This document shows positions 24,990-35,120 of a stretch of 64,000 nt of DNA, piece by piece (positions within the stretch are counted from its first letter, which is position 1; every line of letters begins with the position of its first letter). The notes beneath the pieces were generated by a model. The model had not been told where the DNA came from. It did no database searches and saw nothing but the letters and a program-made list of their open reading frames with translations. Origin of the DNA: Simplicispira psychrophila DSM 11588 (GTDB lineage: Bacteria > Pseudomonadota > Gammaproteobacteria > Burkholderiales > Burkholderiaceae_C); contig NZ_JHYS01000010.1 of assembly GCF_000688255.1 (NCBI RefSeq), positions 1-64,000 of the forward strand, in the 5' to 3' direction. The position numbers and the translations under genes are program-made.

Positions 24990-27329
24990 TCAGTGCACCC
25001 GCACGCCAGCACCGCGCACTTCCAGGCGAATTTCGTCCAGCACTTGCCCCTTGCCATCGGTCAGCTGCAGCGTGTGGCGTCCCGGCCAAGGGGGCCACGC
25101 GCGCTGCGCGCCCTCGCCCAGCAACTTGCCGTCTAGGCGCCAGCGCAGGCGTGCACCGGCCGGCGCCGGCGACGCTACCAGATGCACACGCTGGTGCGCC
25201 GGCGGAATGTCCGGATCCAGCGCCACGATGGCGCCGCTGACCGGCTGGGCAATGCGCACCGCCGTCAAATCAGCGTCAGAAACAGCCGCCATCGCCTTCG
25301 ATTTATGGTCTTTTGGGCCTCTAGCGCTTACAGTTAGTGCGGTATTAGCTCTGTTTTCAATAGCAAATAACGCCTGCTGTGTGCCCGGCAGAAACCATTC
25401 TTGGCGCGCTGCTTCCAACGGCACCGACGGTTCTGCCTGGCCCGGCGCCGCCCCAAAGTGCACTGGCGCCGACACCAGCCCACGCGGCGCTGCCGGCGCG
25501 CGGCTGGTCTGCTGCGCGTGCAAATAGGCCATGACAGCGGCCCACACCGGCGCGGCGCCGCTGCTACCGCTGACATCGTGCATGGCCGCGCCGCTGGCAT
25601 TGCCGACCCACACGCCGACGGTGTAGCGCTGCGACCAACCGACGGCCCAGTTGTCGCGCATGTCTTTGCTGGTGCCGGTTTTCACCGCCGTCCAAAAGCG
25701 CGTCGCCAGCACGCTGTCGGTGCCAAAAGTGCGGGCGCGGGCGTTCGGGTCGGACAGGATATCGCCGACGATGAAAGCGGCGTTTTCGTCCAGCGCGCGC
25801 TGGAAGACCACCGGCGCAGCCCGCGCCGGCAACAACGCCGGCGCCACCGGGCTAAAGCGCCCGCCATTGGCCAAGGTGCGAAAGGCGTTGCCCAGCTGCA
25901 GCAACTGCACCTCGCTGCTGCCCAGCGCCAGGCTGTAGCCAAAGTAGCCACCACTCTCGCGCAGCGGCAGCCCGACGGCCTGCAGTTGCCGAAAGAAGGC
26001 ATCGGGCGACACCATCACCAGCGCGCGCACCGCCGGCACGTTCAGCGACGACGCCAGCGCGGTGCGCAGCGACACCCATCCTTTGAACTGGCGGTCGTAA
26101 TTTTGCGGAATGTAGAGCCCGCTGCTGGTCGGAATGTGCGCCGGCGCGTCGTCGATCAGCGAGGCGGCCGTCAACCGGCGTTCGGCGATGGCCTGTGCAT
26201 ACAAGAAGGGTTTCAGCGTGGAGCCGGGTTGGCGCAGCGCCAGCACGGCATCGACTTCCGCCGCTTGGCTCAACGACCCCGACGAGCCGACCCAGGCCAG
26301 CACCTCGCCGCTGGCGTTGTCCAGCACCAGCACGGCGCCATCTTCCACATGGGCGCCGCGCAGTTCGCGCAACTGCTGCGCCAGCGTCTGCACGGCAAAG
26401 CGCTGCAGGGGTGCGCGCAGCGTCGAGGTCAAACGCAGGGCCGAGGGTGATTTTTTATCTGCCGCCGCCTGCGCCGCTTGCACCAACAGGCGCCGGGCAA
26501 AGTGTGGCGCCACGCCCTCGCTGGCGGCGTAATCACGGCGCTGCAGCGCGCCGGTAGTCAACAAATCCAGTGCCTCGCAATCGGGCTTGGCCACCGTTCC
26601 GCCAGGCGCCGCCATCTCGCGCAGCACTGCACAGGCGCGCTGCGCCACCAGCGCCGCGCGGGCATTGGGCGCACGCACCAGCGCGGCGGCGACGGCGGCC
26701 TCGCGTGCGTCCAGCCCGTGCGCCGCCTTGCCAAACAAGGTGCGACTGAGCGCATCAATACCCACCAGTTCACCGCGAAACGGCACCAGATTCAGGTAGG
26801 CCTCCAGAATTTGCAGCTTGCTCCAACGCCGGTCCAGCACCTGCGCCACCACCGTCTGGCCGAGCTTTTGCACCACACCGCGCCCGCCGGGGCGCTGGCG
26901 CAAGTCCAGCAGCTGCGGGCCATCGAGCAAGCCGGCCAACTGCATGGTGATGGTGCTGGCGCCGCGGGTGCGCTGGTTCCACAGATTGCCCCACGCCGCT
27001 GCGGACACCGCCTGCCAGTCCACGCCGCTGTGGGCGTAAAAACGCTTGTCCTCGCTCAGCACCAGCGCGGTGCGCAGGGCGGGTGAGACATCGGCCAGCG
27101 CCACCCACTGGCCTCGGCGCACGCTGGCATCGGTGCGCACACGCTGCAGCACCTCGCCCTCGCGCGACAGCACCAGCGTATCGGAGGGTCGAAAACCGCT
27201 CTTTATCTCATCAAAAGTGGCTACAGCCCAGGCAGGAAAAGCGCTATATGCTATTAAAACAAGAGTAAAAAAACGCCCCGACCGGAGGCGGCTTCGCATC
27301 GACAAGAAAGAACAAATACAGGCAAACAT
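24990..27329 (-). CDS. pbpC: penicillin-binding protein 1C (bifunctional peptidoglycan synthase)
   Basis: 779 residues from ATG 27329 (27299 is the other candidate). Short membrane anchor, then a GT51 glycosyltransferase (SEDKRFYAHSGVDW and RGASTITMQLAGLL), then a transpeptidase with the SxxK site GSTLKPF, and KTGTSKDMRDNWAVGW; a PBP1C-type C-terminal beta domain ends the protein. It polymerises and crosslinks glycan strands at the periplasmic face. pbpC is often next to a large alpha-2-macroglobulin gene (yfhM), which is absent here. Two copies of the dispersed repeat fall inside the frame, one over the anchor (about residues 21-40) and one between transpeptidase and C-terminal domain (about 653-675); neither breaks the frame. 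Confidence 0.93.
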   Translation of the reverse strand: MFACICSFLSMRSRLRSGRFFTLVLIAYSAFPAWAVATFDEIKSGFRPSDTLVLSREGEVLQRVRTDASVRRGQWVALADVSPALRTALVLSEDKRFYAHSGVDWQAVSAAAWGNLWNQRTRGASTITMQLAGLLDGPQLLDLRQRPGGRGVVQKLGQTVVAQVLDRRWSKLQILEAYLNLVPFRGELVGIDALSRTLFGKAAHGLDAREAAVAAALVRAPNARAALVAQRACAVLREMAAPGGTVAKPDCEALDLLTTGALQRRDYAASEGVAPHFARRLLVQAAQAAADKKSPSALRLTSTLRAPLQRFAVQTLAQQLRELRGAHVEDGAVLVLDNASGEVLAWVGSSGSLSQAAEVDAVLALRQPGSTLKPFLYAQAIAERRLTAASLIDDAPAHIPTSSGLYIPQNYDRQFKGWVSLRTALASSLNVPAVRALVMVSPDAFFRQLQAVGLPLRESGGYFGYSLALGSSEVQLLQLGNAFRTLANGGRFSPVAPALLPARAAPVVFQRALDENAAFIVGDILSDPNARARTFGTDSVLATRFWTAVKTGTSKDMRDNWAVGWSQRYTVGVWVGNASGAAMHDVSGSSGAAPVWAAVMAYLHAQQTSRAPAAPRGLVSAPVHFGAAPGQAEPSVPLEAARQEWFLPGTQQALFAIENRANTALTVSARGPKDHKSKAMAAVSDADLTAVRIAQPVSGAIVALDPDIPPAHQRVHLVASPAPAGARLRWRLDGKLLGEGAQRAWPPWPGRHTLQLTDGKGQVLDEIRLEVRGAGVRVH
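25307..25372 (-). repeat. dispersed ~60-bp repeat, copy inside pbpC
   Basis: Read on the minus strand it contains gctattgaaaacagagctaa, then gtaagcgctagaggcccaaa, the two ends of the repeat family seen at 40879 and 46943. It is translated in frame as part of the pbpC linker (segment ANTALTVSARGPKDHKS). Confidence 0.75.
27213..27267 (-). repeat. dispersed ~60-bp repeat, copy at 5' end of pbpC
   Basis: Minus-strand reading begins tactcttgttttaatagc, the same 18 bases found in the hemD copy, followed by the agcgcttt core. It encodes the hydrophobic signal-anchor stretch of PbpC (TLVLIAYSAFPAWAVATF), so the repeat supplies part of the membrane segment. Confidence 0.65.
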
Positions 27330-27345
27330 CACCCGATAATGCCCC

Positions 27346-27864
27346 ATGGCATTATTTGCGGAAGGCATCCTGAAACTGCACTGGGACCAGTCGGTACCGG
27401 TGAATCTGGCACGCATTGCCAAAAAAATGGGGGTTACCGTCGCCCTGAGCGACACGCTAGAGCCCTGCGTCTGCATTGATATCAGTGCCAGCAACCACGC
27501 CCGCATCACCATTGGCACGCGCCACCCGCTGCTGCTGCAGCGCTACGGCGTTGCCCAAGCCCTGGGCCACCGGGCGCTGCACCACCTGCGCCCCGGCACC
27601 GGGCTGCTGCTGCACATCCCCGACGACTTCCGGGTCGATCACCGCCAGCGCATCCACAGCGAGGCGCACCAGTTCGCGCTGGCGCTGATGATTCCGGCCT
27701 CGGTGCTGGCCTACAGCGTGTGCGATATGCGCGTCGGCGATCTGCAGGCACTGGCGCACCTGTTTCACGTGCCGCCCAGTTTGATCAAGCAGCGCCTGGC
27801 TGACCTGGATTTGCGCCTGGCCAAGCCGCTGACCTTGCAGGTCAACCGGCTGCTGCTGGAATAA
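27346..27864 (+). CDS. ImmA/IrrE-like protein with degenerate metalloprotease site
   Basis: 172 residues. The layout follows COG2856/DUF955 peptidases: a start with ARIAKKMGV, a beta region ending in GTRHPLLLQRYGVAQALGHRALHH, a downstream SEAHQFALALMIP helix, and a C-terminal part that reads like a helix-turn-helix (VGDLQALAHLFHVPPSLIKQRL). Functional members have HExxH in the first helix; here the motif reads Q-A-L-G-H, so the first His and catalytic Glu are lost while the second His and the EAH...A...MP helix remain. It is therefore probably not an active protease and may act as a DNA-binding or adaptor protein. It reads away from pbpC, 16 bases apart at their starts. Short overall, but the frame is intact. 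Confidence 0.7.
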   Translation: MALFAEGILKLHWDQSVPVNLARIAKKMGVTVALSDTLEPCVCIDISASNHARITIGTRHPLLLQRYGVAQALGHRALHHLRPGTGLLLHIPDDFRVDHRQRIHSEAHQFALALMIPASVLAYSVCDMRVGDLQALAHLFHVPPSLIKQRLADLDLRLAKPLTLQVNRLLLE

Positions 27865-27887
27865 ACAACAGCCCAGGCGCGGCAACC

Positions 27888-30731
27888 TCAACCGGTATTG
27901 CGCAAACCGGCCGCAATGCCGTTGATGGTGATGTGGATGCCCAACTGCACCCGGTCATCGCCCTCGCCGTTGCGCCAGCGGCGTACCAACTCCACTTGCA
28001 AATGGTGCAGCGGGTCGATGTACGGAAAACGGTGGCGAATCGAACGCGCCAGCGCGGTGTTGTGCGTCAGGCGCTGCTTGTCACCGGTGATGCGCGTCAG
28101 GGCATCGGCGGTGCGGTGCCATTCGGCCTCGATGGCGCCAAACACCTTTTTGCGCAGACGCGCATCGGTGACCAGTTCGCTGTAGCGGGACGCCAGTGCC
28201 AGGTCGCTCTTGGCCAGCACCATGTCCATGTTCGACAGCAGCGTGCTGAAAAACGGCCACTGGCGGTACATCTTGCGCAGCAGCGCCAGCTGGGCTTTGG
28301 GGTCTTTGCCGGGGGTATTGAGAAACGCCTCAAAGGCCGCACCAAAGCCGTACCAACCGGGCAGGGTCAGGCGGCACTGGCCCCAGCTAAAACCCCAGGG
28401 AATAGCGCGCAGGTCTTCAATTTTTTGCGACGGCTTGCGCGACGCGGGGCGCGAGCCGATATTCAGTTCGGCAATCTCGCGGATGGGGGTGGCGCTGAAG
28501 AAGTAGTCGGTAAAACCGGGCGTTTCATAGACCAGCTCACGGTAAGCGCCCATGCTGGCGGTGGACAACTGCGCAGCGGCCTCCAAAAAGGCCGGCGTGG
28601 CCGATTTGGTTGGCTGCAGCAGCGTGGCTTCGAGGGTGGCGGCGACCAAGGTTTCGAGGTTGCGCCGGCCAATCTCGGGGTTGGCGTATTTGGAAGCAAT
28701 CACCTCGCCCTGCTCGGTCAGGCGGATTTGGCCGCGTACCGTGCCGGGCGGTTGCGCCAAGATGGCTTGGTAGCTCGGGCCACCGCCGCGCCCGACGGTG
28801 CCGCCTCGGCCATGGAACATCCGCAGCCGAATGGGGGTGGCACCGACACCGTTCACACCGCTGGACAGTTCATCAAACAGCGTGACCAGCGCAATCTCGG
28901 CGCGGTACAGCTCCCAGTTGCTGGTGAAAATGCCGCCGTCCTTGTTGCTGTCGGAGTAGCCCAGCATGATGTCCTGCTCGGCGCCGCCGCGCACCACCAG
29001 CGCGGCGATGCCGGCCAGCGCATAGAACTCGCGCATGATCGGCGCGGCGTTGCGCAGGTCTTCAATGGTTTCAAACAGCGGCACCACAATCAAATCCGCC
29101 TGCGCTTGGCCGTCCAGCGTGCCGCGCATCAAGCCGACTTCTTTTTGCAGCAACAGCACTTCCAGCAAGTCGCTGACGGTTTCGGTGTGGCTGATGATGT
29201 AGTGGCGAATGGCGTCCGCGCCGTAGCGCTGGCGCATCTGCCGCGCCGTGTCGAAAATCGCCAACTCTGATTGGGTGTGTTCGCTGTAATCGACGCTGTG
29301 CACGCGCAGTGGGCGCGCGTCTTGCAACAGGCGCATCAGCACGGCACGTTTACCGTCTTCGGTCAGGGCACTGTAGTCCGGCTCGATGCGGGCGACCGCC
29401 AACAGTTCGGCGACGACGCGCTCGTGCTGGTCGGAGCTTTGGCGCAAATCCACTGTCGCCAGATGGAAACCAAACACCTGCACCGCGCGTATCAGCGGCT
29501 GCAAGCGCTCCAGCGCCAGCGCCGCGCCGTGGTGCGCTTGCAGCGAGGCTTCGATGGTGCGCAGTTGCAGCAAAAATTCGCCTGCATTGGCATAAGCGTT
29601 TTGCGGCATCACGGCATGGAGCGCCGATTCGCCACCGCTCAAATCGCGCAACGTGGCCGCCAAACGCGCGTAAATGCCGGTCAACGCACGGCGGTAGGGC
29701 TCGTCTTGGCGGTGCTGGTTGGTGTCGGGTGAGCTGTCGGCCAACTGCTGCATTTCGCGCGTGACTTCGACCAAGTGGTCTGACAGCGACAGCTCACCGC
29801 CCAGCAAATGCACTTCGGTCAGGTAGTGGCGCAGCGCGACTTCGCTTTGGCGCTGCAGCGCTTGCACCAAGGTAGCGGCGCTGACGTTGGGGTTGCCGTC
29901 GCGGTCGCCGCCAATCCACTGGCCCATGCGCAAAAAGCTATGCACCTTGTCTTGGCCCAAATCACGCTCTAGGTTGGCGTAAATCTTTGGAATTTCACGC
30001 AAGAACGTCGCTTCGTAATAGCTCAGGGCGTTTTCAATTTCATCGGCCACCGTCAATTTGCTGTAGCGCAGCAGCCGCGTTTGCCACAGCTGCGCCACGC
30101 GGGCGCTCAGTTGCGCCTCGTTGGCGGCCAGCGCGCGCGGCGTCAGGGCGTCGCGGGCGGCGTTGTAGAGCTGGGCGCGCTCGGTGATGTCGCCGCGCTC
30201 GGCCAGCAGCCGGGCAATGTCGCGCTCGGCATCCAAAATGCTTTTGCGCTGCACTTCGGTCGGATGCGCCGTCAGCACCGGCGAAACGTAGCTTTCGGCC
30301 AGTGTCTGTGCAATTTGCTGCGGCGCAATGCCGGCCCAGCGCAGGCGCGACAGCGCCACTTCGATACTGCCTTCTTGCGTATCCCCGGCGCGCTCGCGGA
30401 TGGTGCGGCGGCGGATATGGTGGCGGTCTTCGGCCAAGTTGGCCAGATGTGAAAAATAGGTGAAAGCACGGATGACGCTGACGGTTTGATCGGCGCTCAG
30501 GCCTTTGAGCAGCTTTTTCAGCGCCTTGTCGGCCTGCGCGTCGGCGTCGCGCCGAAACGCTACCGACAGCTGGCGCACCTGCTCAATCAAATCAAATGCG
30601 GCCACGCCGTCTTGAGCGCGGATCACGTCGCCCAGAATGCGCCCCAGCAGGCGAATGTCTTGGATCAGCGGCAAGTCCTTGTCACTCTTGCGGGCAGCGG
30701 GGGTGTCTGGAGGCAGTGGGGGCGTAGTCAT
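27888..30731 (-). CDS. ppc: phosphoenolpyruvate carboxylase
   Basis: 947 residues from ATG 30731. Diagnostic motifs: [11 protein letters not shown] with the catalytic His, [24 protein letters not shown] (the glycine-rich loop) and the C-terminal RNTG that binds allosteric effectors. It carboxylates PEP to oxaloacetate in the cytoplasm to refill the TCA cycle. The frame stays open upstream to 30950, but that would overlap hemC antisense; 30731 gives the usual N-terminus leading into [20 protein letters not shown]. It is divergent from hemC with 82 bases between starts, an arrangement I associate with Comamonadaceae. Confidence 0.96.
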   Translation of the reverse strand: MTTPPLPPDTPAARKSDKDLPLIQDIRLLGRILGDVIRAQDGVAAFDLIEQVRQLSVAFRRDADAQADKALKKLLKGLSADQTVSVIRAFTYFSHLANLAEDRHHIRRRTIRERAGDTQEGSIEVALSRLRWAGIAPQQIAQTLAESYVSPVLTAHPTEVQRKSILDAERDIARLLAERGDITERAQLYNAARDALTPRALAANEAQLSARVAQLWQTRLLRYSKLTVADEIENALSYYEATFLREIPKIYANLERDLGQDKVHSFLRMGQWIGGDRDGNPNVSAATLVQALQRQSEVALRHYLTEVHLLGGELSLSDHLVEVTREMQQLADSSPDTNQHRQDEPYRRALTGIYARLAATLRDLSGGESALHAVMPQNAYANAGEFLLQLRTIEASLQAHHGAALALERLQPLIRAVQVFGFHLATVDLRQSSDQHERVVAELLAVARIEPDYSALTEDGKRAVLMRLLQDARPLRVHSVDYSEHTQSELAIFDTARQMRQRYGADAIRHYIISHTETVSDLLEVLLLQKEVGLMRGTLDGQAQADLIVVPLFETIEDLRNAAPIMREFYALAGIAALVVRGGAEQDIMLGYSDSNKDGGIFTSNWELYRAEIALVTLFDELSSGVNGVGATPIRLRMFHGRGGTVGRGGGPSYQAILAQPPGTVRGQIRLTEQGEVIASKYANPEIGRRNLETLVAATLEATLLQPTKSATPAFLEAAAQLSTASMGAYRELVYETPGFTDYFFSATPIREIAELNIGSRPASRKPSQKIEDLRAIPWGFSWGQCRLTLPGWYGFGAAFEAFLNTPGKDPKAQLALLRKMYRQWPFFSTLLSNMDMVLAKSDLALASRYSELVTDARLRKKVFGAIEAEWHRTADALTRITGDKQRLTHNTALARSIRHRFPYIDPLHHLQVELVRRWRNGEGDDRVQLGIHITINGIAAGLRNTG

Positions 30732-30813
30732 GCGAGGGCGGCGGCTGGGGGCAACCAGAGGGGTTTTTGCAGCTGGCCATGCTAGCATCCCCAGCTCCTT
30801 TCCTTGACCTGCG

Positions 30814-31737
30814 GTGACGTCTGTGAATCCCTCTCTCCCCCCCATCGTGATCGCCACACGCGAAAGCCGTCTGGCCCTGTGGCAGGCCGAGCATGTGCAA
30901 ACCCTGCTGCGCGCACGCGGCCATGATGTCTCGCTGCTGGGCATGACCACGCTGGGCGATCAAATTCTCGATCGCTCGCTGAGCAAAGTTGGCGGCAAAG
31001 GCCTGTTTGTCAAAGAGCTGGAAACCGCGCTACAAGACGGCAGTGCCGACATCGCCGTGCATTCGCTCAAAGACGTGCCAATGGAACTGCCCGACGGCTT
31101 TGCCTTGGCCTGCGTGATGGAGCGCGAAGACGCGCGCGATGCCTTTGTCTCGCCGCAATACGCCAGCTTGCAAGATTTGCCGCACGGCGCGGTGGTCGGC
31201 ACATCGAGCCTGCGCCGCCAAGTGCTGCTGCAGGCGCTGCGCCCCGACCTGAAGATTGAGCCGCTGCGTGGCAACTTGGACACGCGCCTGCGCAAGCTGG
31301 ACGAAGGCCAATACGATGCCATCGTGCTGGCCGCCGCGGGCCTCAAACGCCTGGGACTGCACGCGCGCGTCCGCCACGAATTTGCGCCTACCGAGATGCT
31401 GCCCGCCGCAGGCCAAGGGGCGCTGGGCATTGAAGTGCGCAGCAGCCGCCAAGACCTGATCGAAGCGCTGGCGCCACTGGCACACCTGCCGACGTGGATT
31501 CGCGTCACCGCTGAGCGCGCCGTCAGTCGCTGCATGGGTGGCAGTTGCTCGATGCCACTGGCCGCCTACGCGCGTCTGGAAGGCGCGGTACTGCATTTGG
31601 ACGCCGCCTGGGGCGACCCGCAAGGCCGCACGCCGCTGGTACGCGCCAGCGGTAGTTCCCATGCCATCACACTGGAGCAGGCCAACCATCTGGGTGAAGG
31701 CGTAGCGGCGCAGCTGCGCGCCGGTGGTGCCGGTTAA
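30814..31737 (+). CDS. hemC: hydroxymethylbilane synthase (porphobilinogen deaminase)
   Basis: 307 residues from GTG 30814 (a second GTG at 30823 is possible). Motifs: [12 protein letters not shown] at the N-terminus, [40 protein letters not shown], and the cofactor-attachment Cys in [12 protein letters not shown]. It polymerises four porphobilinogen units to hydroxymethylbilane. First gene of the hemC-hemD-hemX-hemY run; hemD starts 18 bases later. Confidence 0.97.
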   Translation: MTSVNPSLPPIVIATRESRLALWQAEHVQTLLRARGHDVSLLGMTTLGDQILDRSLSKVGGKGLFVKELETALQDGSADIAVHSLKDVPMELPDGFALACVMEREDARDAFVSPQYASLQDLPHGAVVGTSSLRRQVLLQALRPDLKIEPLRGNLDTRLRKLDEGQYDAIVLAAAGLKRLGLHARVRHEFAPTEMLPAAGQGALGIEVRSSRQDLIEALAPLAHLPTWIRVTAERAVSRCMGGSCSMPLAAYARLEGAVLHLDAAWGDPQGRTPLVRASGSSHAITLEQANHLGEGVAAQLRAGGAG

Positions 31738-31755
31738 ACAAGCTGCTACGCACAC

Positions 31756-32577
31756 ATGACCACCCCGAGCGTCATCGTCACCCGCCCGCTGCACGAAGCG
31801 CAGCAGTGGGTGACTGCGTTGCAGCAGCGCAACATTGAAGCGCTGGCGCTGCCCTTGATCACCATTGGCCCGGCGCCCGATGGGCCGGCGCTGCAGGCGG
31901 TGCGCGAGCGCGTCACCGACTACCGCGCCATCATGCTGGTCAGTGGCAACGCAGCGCAGTATTTTTTTGATGAAAATACGGCCTTAACCCTTGCTGGTCA
32001 AGCGCTATTAGCTATTAAAACAAGAGTATGGTCGCCCGGCCCCGGGACTGCGCAAACGCTGCAGCGGCTGGGCATTCCAGCCGCGCAGATTGACTGTCCG
32101 GCGCACGACGCGGTGCAGTTTGATTCTGAAGCACTGTGGGCGCAAGTACACAGCCAAATCATCCCCGGCGACCGCGTGCTGATCGTGCGCGGCGCTGAAG
32201 CCGACGCACCGCCGCAGGGCACCGGGCGCGATTGGCTGGCGCAGCAGATCCAAGCCGCTGGGGGACAGGTCGAATTTGTCGTGGCCTACACGCGCAGCGC
32301 GCCCCGCTTCACGCCAGCGCAAATCACCCAGGCCCAGGACGGCGCGCGCAGCGGCGCGCTGTGGCTGCTCAGCAGCTCGCAGGCACTGGCGCATTTGCGC
32401 GCTGCCTTGCCCGGCCAAGACTGGCGCAGCGCCTGCGCGTTGGCCACGCACCCGCGCATTGCCCAGGCGGCACGAGCCGCCGGCTTCGGCGCGGTACACG
32501 AATGCCGCCCCGCGCTGGAAGACGTCGCCGCGGCCATCGAAGCCGGCTGCACTGTGGGCGCGCCCCGAGCCTCCTAA
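31756..32577 (+). CDS. hemD: uroporphyrinogen-III synthase
   Basis: 273 residues. This family is poorly conserved, but the start VIVTRPLHEAQQWV, the segment MLVSGNAAQYFF, the GPGTAQTL loop, and the later VVAYTR and LLSSSQALAHL are typical. It closes and inverts ring D of hydroxymethylbilane. A copy of the dispersed repeat (31972-32030) is translated in frame as residues about 73-92, at a variable loop just before the GPGT motif, so the fold is probably unharmed. Located between hemC and hemX, 10 bases before the latter. Confidence 0.92.
   Translation: MTTPSVIVTRPLHEAQQWVTALQQRNIEALALPLITIGPAPDGPALQAVRERVTDYRAIMLVSGNAAQYFFDENTALTLAGQALLAIKTRVWSPGPGTAQTLQRLGIPAAQIDCPAHDAVQFDSEALWAQVHSQIIPGDRVLIVRGAEADAPPQGTGRDWLAQQIQAAGGQVEFVVAYTRSAPRFTPAQITQAQDGARSGALWLLSSSQALAHLRAALPGQDWRSACALATHPRIAQAARAAGFGAVHECRPALEDVAAAIEAGCTVGAPRAS
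31972..32030 (-). repeat. dispersed ~60-bp repeat, copy inside hemD
   Basis: On the minus strand it reads tactcttgttttaatagc, then taatagcgcttgaccagc and aagggttaaggccgtatttt, matching the intergenic copy at 46943 over both ends. It adds an in-frame peptide (ENTALTLAGQALLAIKTRVW) to HemD. Confidence 0.75.
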
Positions 32578-32587
32578 AATCGCGCCC

Positions 32588-33655
32588 ATGAGTTCTGCGC
32601 CCACCCCCGACCTGCCCCCACCCGCCGTGCCCACCAGCGCCCGCCGGGCCGGGCTGTATTTCGCCAGCGCAGTGGCCCTGGCGGCCTTGGTCAGCAGCAG
32701 CCTGCTGTGGCAAAAACTCGGTGTCATCCAAGAGCAACTGGCACGGCAAAGTGCCGACACCGGCACCCAGGCGATCGAAGCACGCACCATCGCACGCCAA
32801 GCGCAAGAGCAGGTCATTGAAGCCTCAGCCCGCCTGACGGTGGCCGAAACCCGCCTGAATGAAGTGACGCTGCAGCGGCGCCAACTGGAAGATCTGATGC
32901 AAAGTTTGTCGCGCTCGCGCGACGAAAATCTGGTGATCGATCTTGAATCGGCGATCCGCGTGGCGCAGCAGCAAGCCCAGCTCACCGGCAGCCTCGAACC
33001 CCTGGTAGCGGCCCTCAAAAGCGCCCAACAGCGCATCGAACGCGCCGCGCAACCGCGCTTGGCACCGGTGCTGCGCGCCATCGGGCATGACCTGGAGCAC
33101 CTGAACAGCACCCGCGTGAATGACACCACCGGCTTGCTGGCGCAGATCGACGAATTGGTGCGCCAAGTAGATGATCTACCGGTGCTCAACGCCGTCGCCC
33201 AAGCAGCCTCCGCCCGGCGCATGAACGCGCGTATGCAGACCGACGACAGCGCCGACACCAGCGCTGCAGCGGCAGACGCCCCCTGGTGGCGCACCACCCT
33301 GGAGCGCAGCTGGGAAGTGCTGCGCGACGAGGCCCGGGGTCTGGTGCGCGTGAGCCGCATTGACCAGCCCGAGGCCGTCCTGCTGGCACCCGATCAAATC
33401 TTCTTCCTGCGTGAAAACCTCAAGCTCAAGCTGCTCAACGCCCGCCTAGGCCTCCTGGCACGCCAATACGACTCGGCGCGCAGCGACTTGGCCAGCGCCA
33501 CCAATGCGCTGAACAAATACTTTGACCCGGCTTCACGCCGCACGCAAAGCGCCGCCACCGTGCTGCAACAAGCCCAGGCCCACCTGAAGGCCGCCGAACT
33601 GCCACGCCTGGATGAAACCCTGTCCGCCCTGGCCACTGCGGCCGCCGGGCGCTAA
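32588..33655 (+). CDS. hemX: HemX-like membrane protein
   Basis: 355 residues. A short Pro-rich start, one membrane segment (about residues 21-42), then a long alpha-helical, coiled-coil-prone region (QARQSADTG... to LEDLMQSLSR) and a conserved C-terminal part with WWRTTLERSWEVLRDEARGL and FFLRENLKLKLLNARLGLLARQ, the HemX family core. Often annotated as uroporphyrinogen-III methyltransferase, but no SAM-binding motif is visible; the function is unsettled. The gene order hemD-hemX-hemY supports the name. Confidence 0.9.
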   Translation: MSSAPTPDLPPPAVPTSARRAGLYFASAVALAALVSSSLLWQKLGVIQEQLARQSADTGTQAIEARTIARQAQEQVIEASARLTVAETRLNEVTLQRRQLEDLMQSLSRSRDENLVIDLESAIRVAQQQAQLTGSLEPLVAALKSAQQRIERAAQPRLAPVLRAIGHDLEHLNSTRVNDTTGLLAQIDELVRQVDDLPVLNAVAQAASARRMNARMQTDDSADTSAAAADAPWWRTTLERSWEVLRDEARGLVRVSRIDQPEAVLLAPDQIFFLRENLKLKLLNARLGLLARQYDSARSDLASATNALNKYFDPASRRTQSAATVLQQAQAHLKAAELPRLDETLSALATAAAGR

Positions 33656-33675
33656 GCACGCCAGGAATCACCCCC

Positions 33676-34959
33676 ATGCGCGCTGCTCTCTGGTTTCTGG
33701 CTCTGTTTGGCGTGGCCGTGGCCTCGGCCCTGTTTGCCGGCAACAACCAGGGCACCGTCACGCTGTTCTGGCCGCCCCACCGCATCGACCTCTCGCTCAA
33801 CTTGGTGCTGCTGCTGCTGACGCTGGGCTTTGTCACGCTGTACGCCGCCCTGCGGGCGCTGGCCACGCTGTTGGCCCTGCCGCGGCGCGCACGCCGCTGG
33901 CGTCTGCACCAGAAAGAGCGGGCCATGCACGGCGCCATGCTCGACGCCGTGGCGCTGTTCATGGCCGGGCGCTTTCTGCGCTCGCGCAAAACCGCCATGG
34001 AAGCGCTGAGCCAGGAAGTCACACTGGCCCAGGCCGACGCCCACGTGCCGCACGCACACCAATTGCGCGCCCTGGCCCACCTGGTATCGGCCGAAGCCTC
34101 GCAGGCATTGCAAGACCAGCCCCAGCGCGACCACCATTTGCAGCAGGCGCTGCTGCACGCCCCCGACAACGGCACGCAGCACGAACGTGAACTGCGCGAA
34201 GGCATCCAGATGCGCGCCGCCCACTGGGCCCTGGCCAACCGCGAGCCGCAGGCCGCCCTGGACTGGCTGACCAGCTTGCCGCAAGGCGCCGCACGGCGCA
34301 CCCTGGCGCTGCGCCTCAAACTCAAGGCCGCCCGCCGCGCCCGCCACACCCAAAGCGCCCTGGACACCGCTCGCCTGCTGAGCAAACACCGTGCCTTTTC
34401 TGCCGAGGCCGGCGAAAGCATCGTGCGCGGCTTGGCCATCGAACTGATCAACGACGCCCACGACCCGGCGCAACTGCAACACACCTGGCAAACGCTCGAA
34501 GCCGCCGAGCGCGCCATGCCCGAGCTGGTCATCCACGCCGCGCAGCGGTTGGTCGCTCTGGGCGGTACGCCGGCCACGGTGCGCCAGTGGCTGTTGCCGG
34601 TATGGCAAAAAATGGTCGATGCGCCTAGCGCCCTGCCCGAGCACCACGCCACCCGGCTGGTGCGCACGCTGGAATCTGCCCTCGACGCCGTGGACAGCAA
34701 CTGGCTGGCGCGCATCGAAGCGGCCGCGCAAGCCAACCCGCGCGACACCCGCCTGCAATACCTGGCCGGCATGGCCTGTCTTAAGCGCCAACTCTGGGGC
34801 AAGGCTCAACAACTGCTGACGCAAGCGGCGCAGCAACTGCCCGACGCCAGCCTACGCCGCAGCGCCTGGCAGCACTTGGCCGAGCTGTCGGAACGGCGCG
34901 GCGACCACACCGCCGCCGCCCAGGCCTGGAAATCAGCCGCCTTAGCATCGGCCGATTGA
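33676..34959 (+). CDS. hemY: HemY-like TPR membrane protein
   Basis: 427 residues. Two N-terminal membrane segments (about 4-20 and 38-60) with the conserved GNNQGTVTLFWPPHRIDLS loop between them, then a long helical region with TPR-like repeats (for example QAEALSQEVTLAQADAH-type helices and the C-terminal LAELSERRGDHTAAAQAW). This is the proteobacterial HemY of unknown biochemical role, not the Bacillus protoporphyrinogen oxidase of the same name. It ends the hem run; 161 bases separate it from the next supported start, with no clear terminator. Confidence 0.92.
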   Translation: MRAALWFLALFGVAVASALFAGNNQGTVTLFWPPHRIDLSLNLVLLLLTLGFVTLYAALRALATLLALPRRARRWRLHQKERAMHGAMLDAVALFMAGRFLRSRKTAMEALSQEVTLAQADAHVPHAHQLRALAHLVSAEASQALQDQPQRDHHLQQALLHAPDNGTQHERELREGIQMRAAHWALANREPQAALDWLTSLPQGAARRTLALRLKLKAARRARHTQSALDTARLLSKHRAFSAEAGESIVRGLAIELINDAHDPAQLQHTWQTLEAAERAMPELVIHAAQRLVALGGTPATVRQWLLPVWQKMVDAPSALPEHHATRLVRTLESALDAVDSNWLARIEAAAQANPRDTRLQYLAGMACLKRQLWGKAQQLLTQAAQQLPDASLRRSAWQHLAELSERRGDHTAAAQAWKSAALASAD

Positions 34960-35120
34960 GCCCAGCTGCACCGCCGGCCCACATCCGCCTGTGCGGGGCC
35001 GCTGTGAAAGGGCGTCGGAGCGCGTCAATTCAATTTATTTGAAACAAGGCAACAATTCCATTGAAACTTGGAGAAGCATCAGCTTTCTACACTGCGCCTT
35101 CGACTCTTTTTTGTTGTATC

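Noticed and set aside
27933-29270. Plus-strand open frame of 445 codons opposite ppc
   Set aside because: Antisense to a fully conserved ppc; composition is that of a reverse-frame shadow.
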